Source: Acanthaster planci (taxonomy: Eukaryota > Echinodermata > Asteroidea > Valvatida > Acanthasteridae). Taken from it: a DNA stretch of 64,000 bases. The first letter of the stretch is position 1. Every line of letters starts with the position of its first letter. A program made the position numbers and the translations under genes. Shown here piece by piece: positions 55,001-63,992 of the stretch. The DNA is taken from positions 1,155,269 to 1,219,268 of the forward strand of contig NW_019091418.1 in the NCBI RefSeq assembly GCF_001949145.1, read 5' to 3'. A model generated the notes under the pieces. It saw nothing but the letters and a program-made list of their open reading frames with translations. It was not told the origin of the DNA and did no database searches.

Positions 55001-57606
55001 TCCTGGAAAAATCACTCAATCTCGCTGTTTTCAGTGAGGTCACCTTCTGAATGCAGAGAAATGAAAGGCCCCAGTTGCATATTACAAGGGTACACTTCTG
55101 GGGGCACCCATTTTGTTACACAGTGCAAAACCAAACGTCAGAGAATCGCATTTTAAGTTGGCCACTTACTAAATGATTACTAAAAGATTGTGTTGATTAT
55201 TAAAGTACTTCGTGCTCAGGTGTACGTCTTGACCCGGCCTAAAAAATTATTCTGTTAAATGCTCACTGTTAATGTAACTAGAAATTAGTTATTCACATAA
55301 AACTCGTTCCTTTCATGAAAACCTCAAAATTAGGAAACGAAAGTGGAGTTTGCCCCTTCCTAGAAACGAAAAATTGAGGGGGGATGAAGTTTTTCTCTCA
55401 TTGCTTAACTTAATATACAGGGCACAAACTTTTCCCTGCACTTTTTGTGAATTTTACCCGACAGCGATCATCTCGATTGTAGCCTGATTTCAGTAGATTT
55501 TTACAAACGACTCTGCCAAAATGTCAGCATCAGATAGCCTTGTCAACTTTTAGTCACTTTGAGAAATCAGTGACAGAGTTTTTTTAAGGGGGAACTGTTC
55601 AAAGCAAAGCAGATGAACTGTTCAAAGCAAAGCAGATGAACTGTGGCTTCTGCATAATGGGCACCCAGGGGGCACATACTTCCACAGGGGAGGGGATGTG
55701 TCATGCACCCTGTTCTCCAACCCCCATAGTTCTCACAGTAACTCATTGCTTATTTTTATATTCAGGGGATCTACACATCAGATGCATTTTGCAAGAGCCT
55801 TGCTTACTGTAGAAGTTGGGAAGATTGTCAGCCTTCCCACTTCATGCTATTGTGTGAGGTAAGGCTTTCAGAAGGGAGTCAGTCGAGGACGAGTCAGATT
55901 TTTGCACCTGGAATGCTCCGAATAGTACATGAATACCAGAACTGTGAGAAATTACTGTAATATACAAAGTTAACACCACATAAAATTTAGTAATTTGGTT
56001 TTTGGCAGTCACTAAATATCTTCTGAAGGCAGCTTTAAAGCAAAGCAGTACATGTAGCAGCTTTCAACCCTACATTTTCTTATAACTAATTTAAAAAGTT
56101 AAGTCTTCAGGAATGAAAATGGACGAACTGTCTCTGAAACAACTAGCCCAACCTTCATTTTGCAACCAAATGCACCCCGAATTCGAGAATGAAATTACAC
56201 ACATCAAAGTTTGCAAACTGCTACAATTTCAACCCTGTTGCTGTCACAAGAAAGTCGTATTTCGAGCCTGTTTTCGACATCAACATTGAACCTGACAGAA
56301 ATGAAACTTTTAGACATTCACCTCACTTCAAGGGGTTAGAATTACAAACAAGCACAGCCTGTTCAAGGAGTGCACCTGCAAACATTATTCTATTTCCAAA
56401 TCAGTAGATATTTGAAATCGAGTCAGACTTTTCTCATCAAAAGTTTCACAGATCATTTTTCATTTTACAATTAAGCTATTTTTCACAAACTATTTCACAA
56501 ATTGATAAGACAAACTCTTATGAGAAACAACTGATGTTTGACCGGTTACATTCGTTTATAAATAAGGCCAAAGATTGTTTATCATTAATCCAACAATGCA
56601 TTGAGAACGTCAAAAGGTTAATTTATTTTAACAATTTGCAGGTTGCACTTGGCAAAACAGCAGACCAAAACGTCCGTGACTCGGAAGAAAAGAAGAAATT
56701 TAACAGCACATTCGTCACCGGCCGAAACCGGTCTAACGGCAAGCGCGAACTGTTTCTTCCTTCAGGTAGATTCACGATTAGCATGTCCTTTCTAATGCAC
56801 TTAGTCAATGATTCGCCCGTCCCCACTGCCTTTATCAGGGTGCTTGTAAAGGCATGTGCCGATGTGGATTGGTCAGAACAATGACATCACAAAGGCATAA
56901 CCAAACTGGCAAAAGTTCCAACCAGTGACCAAAGCAGAAATATTTTTCCCGGTCACAGTCGCAAAAATGCACCCAAGTGTGGTAGGGACGATCGAAAAAC
57001 GTACTTAGCGCTCCTAGTACTTTGTTCATTGGACCGTGTCCAGGGCGTTGTCTCTATGGAGAGATTGGGCACGACCCTACTGTACTCACACACAAAGACG
57101 CAGTGTGTTACGCTCGTCCGATTGAGCTCCCCAAAGCTGAATAGATTGTTTTATTTAAAGACAGCCAAGGTTTTTTTCTGCTGATTTGCGCACTTTAAGA
57201 CTACGGTCATACATAATCTGTGCTTCTGCATGCGGAAACCAAAACATAGCTAATCATCGGCCGAACTTAAATAACTTCCTTTTCCATTATTTGAACCCAA
57301 GGCTTAATTTGAGCTGAGCACATGCAATTCTGGCATCACCGCGGTTGTCCCTATTATTAGTCTCCCAAAAGAACTATATCCCTCGTTTCATCAGTTAGCA
57401 TTTTACTTACCACGAGTCTTCATTGTTGAAAATTTGAGGTTCAAACTAATTTCACATACTTAACTCTTGTGTTTTCTCTTGTAGGTGTGTCGTTGCCCCT
57501 CGGTTGGATTACTTCCGACTCGGGCTACTGTTACACTGATTACAACGAGTACGTGGCCTACACTGAAGAACAAGTGTGCCTCCGCTATCTTGTGCACATG
57601 GCTTAA
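22067..57606 (+). CDS. pme-5-like: PME-5-like poly(ADP-ribose) polymerase: ankyrin array + WGR + PARP catalytic domain, 46 exons, about 2250 aa
   Basis: Predicted nuclear ADP-ribosyltransferase using NAD+ to modify proteins. Exons 1-16: 22067-22100, 22382-22633, 24403-24709, 25181-25465, 25720-25804, 26865-26993, 28426-28545, 28904-28984, 29233-29396, 30063-30175, 31258-31358, 31807-31966, 33166-33374, 33802-34023, 34810-34857, 35272-35385. Exons 17-32: 35937-36083, 36481-36570, 36920-36955, 37400-37466, 38081-38250, 40373-40440, 40847-40959, 42208-42433, 43154-43349, 43861-43937, 44106-44415, 44771-44923, 45423-45540, 46027-46144, 46715-46982, 47093-47219. Exons 33-46: 47355-47444, 47554-47825, 48301-48482, 49158-49263, 49672-49841, 50556-50706, 51376-51497, 52740-52809, 53321-53498, 54370-54477, 54782-55038, 55766-55858, 56642-56765, 57485-57606. 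Phases sum to 2251 codons. The ATG has A at -3, G at +4 and an in-frame TGA upstream. Weak donors: exons 35 (gttggt) and 43 (gtcacc). Nematode PME-5 has the same order and similar size. Tankyrase is excluded by the WGR domain and absence of SAM. Confidence 0.9.
23106..23226 (+). pseudogene. Possible MFS transporter exon remnant in PARP intron 2
   Basis: One frame reads SGRRRRNMIFAILACTGVS then stop; another resumes with LPYMVLCTMRYFLGGS then stop. Together these resemble the GRR-motif, third-helix and R-F/Y-L-G segment of SLC22/SV2-type carriers, with frame breaks. Interior third-position bias is modest. It could be chance, or a decayed exon moved from a transporter gene. Confidence 0.3.
24095..24234. 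mobile_element. MITE with about 30-bp terminal inverted repeats in PARP intron 2
   Basis: The left arm (gtgtataaaaaaggaaagcc then aactttaaat) is inverted at the right (atttaaagttgggattcctt then tttttatacac). Length is about 140 bp with no ORF. Tc1/mariner-like MITEs often have this form, but I cannot assign a superfamily. Confidence 0.75.
25181..26993 (+). other. PARP gene exons 4-6: conserved module before the ankyrin array
   Basis: Residues about 198-364. Exon 4 is helical and ankyrin-like (ALDYALKTENTNALKLLIKE). Exon 5 carries the motif FGHAVREINMSRGGREGNNA, which I associate with PME-5-type proteins from memory of the family. Exon 6 reads as helical linker (MYEDRYEKAVRRGMSPDTLK). This block helps separate the protein from tankyrases. 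Confidence 0.7.
29547..29672. mobile_element. MITE-like element in PARP intron 9
   Basis: Ends are inverted: ggggctgtcctgttcacacg on the left and gctgtgtgaatggcccct on the right. GGGGC...TTCACAC termini recall hAT-type MITEs. The interior is GC-rich and non-coding. Confidence 0.5.
30290..30365 (+). repeat. tRNA-derived SINE head or tRNA pseudogene in PARP intron 10
   Basis: A perfect pol III B-box (ggttcgaaccc at about 30341-30351) follows an A-box-like ttggtgaggtatgtggctag at the usual distance. The T-stem pairs poorly and no acceptor stem closes, so it is not an intact tRNA gene. Confidence 0.45.
30925..30998 (+). repeat. SINE-like 3' end with (ATT)n tail
   Basis: gcgccttgagcacgttggta, then a gtgcactctacaaat block, then catcattattattattg. 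The GCGCYTTGAGCAC...CTACAAATCATCATT arrangement and the triplet tail are typical of invertebrate SINE ends. It may belong to the tRNA-like head 560 bp upstream, but the distance makes that uncertain. Confidence 0.5.
35144..35261 (+). mobile_element. tRNA-like SINE copy 1 with 17-bp target-site duplication, PARP intron 15
   Basis: The 17-bp sequence atagtcatatacttttc occurs exactly at 35144-35160 and 35245-35261. Between them are aagatgtattttttttggtg, an A-box-like tggtcgagtggttaagacat (as in tRNA-Ser/Leu), a single N at 35209, and the tail ttaatatacattgggtaagg followed by gcaaacctgttatat. The perfect duplication shows recent retrotransposition. The length across the N is unknown. A related copy sits at 63813-63992. 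Confidence 0.75.
35209..35209. other. Single undetermined base inside SINE copy 1
   Basis: One of only three N characters in the window (others at 61506 and 63879). Two of the three are inside members of the same repeat family, so they probably mark collapsed or unresolved repeat sequence rather than a random base-call failure. Confidence 0.9.
38363..38572. mobile_element. MITE with about 40-bp terminal inverted repeats in PARP intron 21
   Basis: Left end caggggccaatttcagagct, then ggttaagcacaaaat. Right end caattttgtgctttatgcag, then ctctatgaaattggccccgg. The arms are inverted copies with a few mismatches. Ends of the type GGGGCCAATTTCAT..GAGCTG are familiar from MITEs of echinoderms and hemichordates. 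Confidence 0.75.
38951..40248. mobile_element. About 1.3-kb non-autonomous DNA transposon in PARP intron 21
   Basis: Terminal inverted repeats taggttttcccggccgaatt (left, 38951) and gaattcggccgggaaaactt (right, ending about 40248) match over about 22 bp with one or two differences. Both flanks carry a TTATAT-like TA-rich target. The interior is AT-rich and holds no transposase-like ORF (longest frame 60 codons at 39907), so movement would have needed an enzyme in trans. Confidence 0.75.
46125..46188. repeat. 32-bp tandem duplication spanning the exon 30 splice donor
   Basis: aacaccagtcaaattattca followed by gtaagttgtaaa appears twice with a 32-bp period (starts 46125 and 46157). Each copy holds an identical donor a|gtaagt, at 46145 and 46177. 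The first keeps the downstream frame. The second would add 32 nt and place TAA directly after the Gln codon CAG. Confidence 0.92.
48301..50706 (+). other. PARP gene exons 35-38: linker and WGR domain
   Basis: Exon 35 is an acidic linker. Exons 36-38 (residues about 1751-1893) encode a WGR domain: GLNNFYRMQVIHQLGKDMFV, then FTRWGRIGDTGQFQ with the diagnostic WGR, then KEDAIAEFKKIF and GNEWANAKSF, which align with the WGR of PARP1. In PARP1-3 the WGR binds DNA ends and activates catalysis, so DNA- or nucleic-acid-dependent activity is plausible here. The exon 35 donor gttggt is weak, but it is the donor here that keeps frame with exon 36. Confidence 0.9.
51376..53498 (+). other. PARP gene exons 39-41: PARP regulatory (helical) domain
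   Basis: Residues about 1886-2016, starting at the end of exon 38 (DSPVPSKLPEDIQHVLHEL). Motifs match the PARP1 helical domain: MNFSHLSRDVLQKANDVLDK, then IYALSNEYYYLIPHE (PARP1 equivalent around the NRFYTLIPH segment), then YSLMEIEMINRIL. In DNA-dependent PARPs this domain blocks the NAD+ site until the enzyme is activated; tankyrases lack it. Its presence supports regulated rather than constitutive activity. Confidence 0.9.
53690..53960. mobile_element. G-rich transposon-like block in PARP intron 41
   Basis: Opens with gccccaggggtggatccagg and closes with a G-rich gaggggcgtgcaccc segment, with a T-rich interior. The composition resembles the block at 19288-19541 and the shorter one at 52260-52440. 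No ORF with family features. Confidence 0.35.
54370..57606 (+). other. PARP gene exons 42-46: ADP-ribosyltransferase catalytic domain
   Basis: Residues about 2017-2250. The H-Y-E triad is present: His in LLWHGSRT (about residue 2088), Tyr in GIYTSDAFCKSLAYC (about 2141) and Glu in YTDYNEYVAY (about 2232). That triad is typical of true poly-ADP-ribose synthesis rather than mono-ADP-ribosylation. Between the LTG and GIY blocks lie 24 residues where PARP1 has 5, ending FSEGIY in place of FGKGIY. Exon 43 is extended to the weak donor gag|gtcacc to keep frame. The stronger-looking junction gaag|gtttgg at 54970 breaks phase unless a micro-exon exists in the 727-bp intron, and I found none. The stop is at 57604-57606. 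Confidence 0.85.
55592..55642. repeat. 23-bp tandem duplication in PARP intron 43
   Basis: gaactgttcaaagcaaagca plus gat is repeated twice in a row (55592-55614, 55615-55637), followed by a partial third start gaactg. Confidence 0.9.
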
Positions 57607-58377
57607 TAACAGTTGGTGGAAAGCCATTAAATTTTGATCTACTCATATCGAGGACGATGCATTTATACTCTGATCTGTCCGAGATTTCATCTACGACATT
57701 GTGTCCAAATCCTGCTGAATAGAATCTAATTTCATCATTAAACATCACTAATTATAAAGAGATATATTTGTATTGCAGTCATTTATGATGACGTTAATAT
57801 ATCTTTCTTGGCCAAAGCAATCTTTCATCTGTTTTTCTTTTTCAATACACAATGTCCAATCATGTTGCAATTTCCACAGATTTAAAGTAGTGGGGTCAAT
57901 CTTATTACATCCAATTAAAAGTTATATAACGTATATATTGATAGATAATACTGGTCCTTACTTTTCGGTGGACCCTCTTTCATGCGCGCGTTTCCGCGCG
58001 TGGCAGGTTGGATGAGTTTTTGTACCACTTACCATACCTTCTCCAGTAACCTCTTGCATAAGAGAAAGATAAATTTAAAAATAATTAATTGACTACAAAA
58101 TGTTTAACTGTATTTCAGGTTTCACTTTGCAAAACGTCCTTGTTAAGGAAAATTACAAAACAGGTGTTTTACCAGTGCCATTTTTACAGGTTGGAATTGC
58201 CACCATGCACGTTTCCTCGATATCGAGTGCGCTCTTAGAATAACTCTTGATTTATTACATAGTACGTTGATGTTATATGTGGTAGTTATTATTGGTTACA
58301 TTAGTTAAACTCTGATTCGACATTTTTAAAAGCTTTTACTTTTTAAAAGATGTCTATTTCAGTTAGCGTGACATTCA

Positions 58378-58383
58378 AATAAA
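58378..58383 (+). terminator. Possible polyadenylation signal of the PARP gene
   Basis: First AATAAA I noted after the PARP stop codon, about 770 bp downstream. No transcript evidence. Confidence 0.3.
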
Positions 58384-59494
58384 GTTGCTAACTAGTTTTT
58401 CTATGTATGAATTTCATTTTCACAGTTTGAATCGTTTCAATAATGTTTTTCGGAAGGTCTCAGCTGAGGTAGATTTAGTTTGCTAAGGGAAAGTAAAATC
58501 TAAGAAGTAAAGTGCTGATGATTAAATGTAGCTAAGAGAGATTTAGTTGGAAATGTTCAGCTTTTCATCAGAGGTTTTACGCTTTATATTAGCACACAAA
58601 ATAGATTACAAGAATCTTTCGGGTATCAGTGAATTTGTGATTGACTTTAATTATAGTTTCGTGAATATATTTAAAACAGTGAATGAATCAATTCATTACA
58701 TATTACATTACGTATTACAAGTATTATGAATTGCTCAAGCTGGAATTTTAAACAGGACTTAAAAGTAAAAAAGAATAGTAAAACAGAAAAGTAAATTGTA
58801 TTTTGTCATTTTCATAATTTTGTGACACTACCATTTAAAACGCTGCTATGTTTTTTTTGGCATGCCTTTTTAATTCTTTGTGTAGCTGACACTATCACTG
58901 TTTACGAATGTGATAAAGTTCAATAATTACAATTTATTTTATTTGCTGTAGGCGTTGTGACATACTAAAGTATAGTAACATCTGTTGGTCAAAAATTGAA
59001 AACATAGTTTAAGAGTAAAAAAATAAATTGAGAAATATAAATTTTGTAAAAAACTTACATTGATCGAGTATTTTGCTGAGAATTGAAATCTTTCTTTAAT
59101 AAAAGTGATGGTTTATGGCCCATTTACAGTAAGGTTTCAAGCCACAAATATAATAATTTGTTGAAGCCAGCATACGGTTTGGGAGTTTTAGCACTTCGTT
59201 CCTCTGTGTATGTAGTTAGCAAAGGTCTGATCAACTTCCCCGTCTACTACAGTTACTCTTTTGTAGTATACGGTCTTAGTTTAGTGAAGGAATAATTAAA
59301 AACAATTATTTTGTCCATGGTGATGTTTCTATGATTACGAAGTTAATGCTACCATAGTGAACATTACACTGAAATAAATTTTATCCTTAGGATTAATAGC
59401 GAAACACCCTGAAGTATGTTAACTATATATCCCAAATGAATACTTGTGACCTAGACTGAAAGATTGTGTAATTGGGCTTTGTCAAAATTTATCT

Positions 59495-59510
59495 AATAAA
59501 CTTCAATAAA
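59495..59510 (+). terminator. Tandem AATAAA signals
   Basis: Two AATAAA words (59495-59500 and 59505-59510) are followed by a T/G-rich stretch (attggttaagttttggtctc), a good layout for cleavage and polyadenylation. They could end a 1.9-kb PARP 3' UTR or belong to an unseen gene. Confidence 0.35.
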
Positions 59511-59584
59511 CATTGTCATTATTGGTTAAGTTTTGGTCTCGTGGGAGAGTTTGACGGTTTCGGTTCCGACTTAAACTCTGCTGT

Positions 59585-59945
59585 CTTCTGTGTTCGTTTA
59601 CCGGTATTCAATACTGGTAATTCATAAATACCTCAGGCAGTCTCCCCATTCAACAACGTGCAATTTGACCGTGTATTAACATTTGAAAATGCCTACTGCG
59701 AAGTGATAATGCCCGCTGCGTAAACCACGTGCTGGCACCTAGATAGAAGAAAGTTTAATCGATTCCGATTGGTCAAGAGTGCACACGACTCGCCACGCAC
59801 GCACCAAGTCCATATAAGGATATTCTTTTGGACAACTTGCACAAAGAATACACCATTAAATGGACGGGGCTGTTTGGGAAAATGCAAGTAAAAATATAGA
59901 ACAAAATCGCTGGAAATCCATCATATATAATAATTGCTGATAATT
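59585..59945 (-). mobile_element. Dispersed non-coding repeat, copy 2 (reverse)
   Basis: Reverse complement of the 7965-8285 repeat, with the same block order and perhaps 80% identity judged by eye. Together they are a 51-kb-spaced inverted pair flanking most of the window. Confidence 0.75.
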
Positions 59946-61703
59946 TCAATTGCACACAAACGAGAGCACCCCCATTATTCCTGCTTCCTTATTACGGGCC
60001 TTGTAGAAGCTGAATGTCGTAACCAACGAATGGCGTACGACAACCGATAAAAAATCGACAATGTATAACCTGTCGACAGGTGATTTAATTAGAAAAAACT
60101 TTAACCGAAAATGTATCGTCTCTCGAAGAATTTTAAGCGACAACGTATCAGTAATCGGCCAATAATGGATCAGTATGACGGTACTACGTATACAATTCTT
60201 TTTCTCAGGAAAAAGAATTATGTTCGTCATTTTGGAGCATGTGCACACCTAAGTTAGCACCATATGTCCCAGTGGGGGGGGGGTAAAAGGCGCTTGGAGT
60301 TCAAACACATTTCAAAACACTTTTTGTAGCCACTTTTTTAAACATGTTAAACTGTGGCATGTTTATTTTTATTCGTTTAGGAATGTGATTACATGCTAAA
60401 CAGATTTTAGAAAGCTGAACATGCATGTACTAATCAAAAGCGCTTTGCATTTAAACACATTCTCAAACACATTTCAATTATTATTTCATGGGTCAAACGT
60501 ATGGAAAAAGTGGGCACAAAAATTGTTCAAACTCTAAAGGCTGTTGTTAGTGTGTTGGGTCAGGCGCTTTCATTTTGAAATAAGACATTTTGCTGGTTCA
60601 ATCGAACTTAAAGTTTCACCCTCCCAGGGGCTGATGCAGAATCCGTTTAAAGTTTTACCTTTGATAGGACAGATGCAGAACCACTTTTTTGGGGGAGGGG
60701 CCTTTTTCTTTGGGGGACTTTGGAGAGTTTTTCGCTTGAAGTAGCCTGTTTTATGAAATATCTGAGGGGTGAGGCTACATTTTGGGACGTGAGATTTAAA
60801 AACTTTCTTGGCGAAGGAGGCACGTTAAGAGCGAATAGGTTTGCTGTAGCAATATGGAAAAGGTCTTTTTTGAACAGGTCTATGTGTGGTTCTGAAAAGA
60901 ACCGGACTTCCTAAACGCCTTTGAAGAAAAGGGAAGGAAATAGACAAATAAAGTCGCCTTTTTCAATTTTAGAAAATGGTTCTCTTCTTTCGAGAAAGGG
61001 CAAGGAAGATGGTCATTTCTGGCCCTAGTTTCGCCAAAAGTATTTTTGGTTGACCTCTGTTTGATCTGCCCCATCGTAAAAGGCACAACCTTCCCCCGTC
61101 TGTAAATGTGTGATCCATAGCCATTGTTTCGAAATAAAAGTTGGCTGTTTCTTGGTTTGCGAATCCAAGGTAATGCCAATTTGACGAAATGTTAACATAA
61201 ATGCAGCAGAAGCTCTCTTATACCTGAATTCAAACACGAAAATATCGTGACGGGCTGTAATATTGCATTATTTCGTCGCGAAAGCTCTAACCACTCTCGG
61301 AAGACCTCCGGAGGAGCGGCACCATAATCAGCTTCTTTGTAATTGTGTTACATTTCGTGCGCACACCGGAAATTGGCCTATTTTTGGATCCTGTCCTGCA
61401 GGGAATGGTTTGGCTACTATCCACGACAGGGCAATTGTTATACATTTTTCTGTGTGTGTGTGTGTGAGTTTGTTTCTGCATTCACTTGGGGACCCTAAAT
61501 AATAGNAGAGCAATGCAAAGACGTGCACTGTAATAAAGATGAGTTTAGCCGTTACAAGTCCTGTGGAGGACAAGGATCTAAAAAGTCCATGCTCAAATTT
61601 AAAAAGTACAAATTCAAATTAGTCACTGTACCTTGGTAACAGTTAAACTAAAAACGAAATTCCAGGGCATTTTATTCAAAATAAAACTAAAATCGAAGTA
61701 TAT

Positions 61704-62300
61704 TGTAGCGGCAAGTGGAGTTATCCTCGGCCGACGCCAGCGAGGGGTCTAACTGAGAAGGCCAAGGGAGATGGATCGTTTGGGGCAGTTTACCACAAGG
61801 CGCAAGGCATTGCGCCACCATTACCTCAGAGAACCTATACGGTGGTGGCACCTAGGACACATAAGATCGGGCAGGGAAGGGGGTTGTAGGGATGGGTGCT
61901 CTCACTTATCAACCAGCACACGACACCGTTTTCTGATTTAGTGATATTTTATTCTTCGGTTATTATAATCATCTAGGCTGTGATCATCAGACTGAATTGG
62001 TGAATGGGTAGACACTAGAACCTACCTATAAAATTTTCGCGGTGATATATCCTACTGATCCTTAGGAGGACTCTATCTAACTGAAGGGCTTTTTCCCGAA
62101 GTATAAGGCTCTGTCAGCAATTCTCTAGCTCTAAAACCGGTCTAAGCTAGAAGTTTAACATCCACTCACCACCTAGTAATGTCTCCCGTGGGGCGGAGTT
62201 CCTCCCTCCGTGAGCTCAGCTCTCTCATTTATAGTAACGTGCACATTTTAATTGCACGTGCACAGTTAAATTAATGAACTGGTGGTGCACTGGTTGTGGA
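61704..62300 (-). mobile_element. Candidate solo LTR, minus orientation
   Basis: Read on the minus strand, a TATAAAT box (62227-62233) is followed about 275 bp later by AATAAA (61948-61953), and the block ends at 61704 in ccgctaca, a usual 3' terminus for Ty3/Gypsy-type LTRs. No primer-binding site follows and no gag-pol reading frame is present. The other end is not defined. Confidence 0.35.
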
Positions 62301-62355
62301 CTAAGACTCTGCACGAACCTAGAACGAACTAACTTCTCCGGCTCCAACGCAGAGT

Positions 62356-63682
62356 GTATGGAATTCCATATCTGCCATTGCCCGTTGCCCGTCGTCTGTC
62401 GCTTTTCGCTTTTTGTTGTGTCCCAATTCTGCCATTTACCAGTTCCAAACATACCATTTTCCGTAGCCCGTCGTCCGTCGTCCGTCGCCCATCACCCATC
62501 AAATGGGTTGCATAGGACCTGCAAAAGCCGGGGTTTAACAAATGACAATGTGATGATTCCATTCACTTCTAAGGATTTTTTCCTAATAGGCAAGTACCCA
62601 CCTGCAAAGCATATATTAGTCCCATAATTAATGCCAGTAATGGTAGACTACTCCTGCCCATTGACAAGAAAATATCGCCTCTCTCAGAATTCAACCAAGT
62701 GTTTTTGGGGGAAAACATTTTCAGCAAAAATGTTCAGGCCAACTTATCCACAGTCTTATTGTAGTTTGCATATTGTAAAAATGTGCCGATTTGTTTTCAT
62801 CCAATTCCAGAAAGTAATCTGCCAACCGATACAGATATTCCATTTTGTCCTTTTAATTTCACCTTGAAATTCAGAAGTACTAGACAGTGCTGTGGATAAC
62901 AAACTGTTTATTAAATGTATTGTTAGGGGGCAATTACCACTTGGTTTAAGTTTCAGAAAATGTGATGTGTCAGTTTTTGTGGGTGTGTATGCCATGGTGG
63001 ATAGACCAATGAGTACAGGTTGTCCAGCACATCAGCATTATTTATGGGGCTAACTAGTACTGTGAGCCAACCTGCAACTCAAGTCATGTCTAATTTGGAA
63101 TATACAACAGATTTTATCGTAGGTATACCTGCCCTCAAAATAATGTTGAATCAGTTCGTCTCTTATGGAAACTATTAAGGATTCAAACAGTGCAAATAAT
63201 TTATTATTTACATTCCGTTCTGTGGGATATCGTGCAGGGACAGACAGAAATATTACATGGGCTACAAAGACCTAAAGTCAGGCCGTTGACGAGTAAAGTT
63301 ACGTCAAGAGTAACAAAGTTATCGAGAAAAACAATCTACTCTAACAAAAGTCTAGTTTGTTAATTTGTTTATGTAACAAAACATTGTATTATTTCAAATA
63401 AAAGTCACTTACCGTCGTCAGTCTTTAAAAATGAAAAGATATTAATTTTTCTTTCAAGTGGAGTTCATCGCAACTGCAAAAACGAATACATCTCCTAGTT
63501 CTACTGCTAAAATGAGAGTCAGGCATGGTGGATCGATCGAACAAGGACATGTACATGTGAAACGATCAAGGGTCAAAATTAAAAATACCACTCTGCAATC
63601 GTGGCCAAAAACACACACACACACACACCCACACGGACGACGGCGACGCACGACGGGCGACGGCAGATATGGAATTCCATAC
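62356..63682. repeat. Inverted pair of a palindrome plus CCGTCG-type repeat
   Basis: At 62356 gtatggaattccatatctgc is followed by a degenerate cccgttgcccgtcgt run. At 63640-63682 the reverse complement occurs (cgacgggcgacggcagatat then ggaattccatac). The arms are about 40 bp, 1.25 kb apart. A further ccgtcgtccgtcgtccgtcg run lies at 62465-62490 and a CA microsatellite at about 63610-63632. Confidence 0.6.
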
Positions 63683-63812
63683 AGAGCGCGCGTTTTTATA
63701 CTTGGTGCGCCTAGGCCATTTTCCAATACTCAACTTTGTCTCCGACTCAGGCTTTGTCTGCGAAACCAATCCCGATTGTGGGCCTGAATCGTTTAAATTA
63801 AATTGAAATAAG

Positions 63813-63992
63813 TTAAGGTTTGGCTTTTTTCAAGATGTATTTTTGCGTTGGGGAGATGTTAATTATATATAACAGGTTNACTGTATGCTCAGTGCTTGTC
63901 CGAGAGCTTGCGAAAAACTGAGCATACAGTGCTTATTAATGTACGTTGGGTGAGGGCAAAACCTGTTATATATAATTAAGGTTTGGCTCTTT
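63813..63992 (+). mobile_element. SINE-like copy 2 with foldback interior and flanking duplication
   Basis: Starts with caagatgtattttt and ends with ttaatgtacgttgggtgagg plus gcaaaacctgttatatata, matching the copy at 35161-35244. Flanks ttaaggtttggcttttt (63813) and ttaaggtttggctcttt (63976) form a 17-bp target duplication with one mismatch. Between them an N at 63879 follows ttaattatatataacaggtt, the exact inverse of the element's own 3' end, and actgtatgctcagt is inverted at actgagcatacagt. The tRNA-like part seen in copy 1 is not visible. Confidence 0.6.

Larger units (their letters stand above)
57607..59580. other. AT-rich sequence after the PARP gene, possible 3' UTR
   Basis: Strongly AT-rich, free of recognisable MITE or SINE pieces and without splice-supported open frames. 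The lack of mobile elements contrasts with introns and spacers elsewhere and would fit a transcribed 3' UTR ending at the paired AATAAA near 59500. Confidence 0.35.

Noticed and set aside
22067-57606. Annotation as tankyrase
   Set aside because: WGR and PARP regulatory domains are present and no SAM domain is seen before the catalytic domain.
62274-62627. 117-codon frame near the right end
   Set aside because: It runs through a degenerate CCGTCG-type repeat; no protein-like features.
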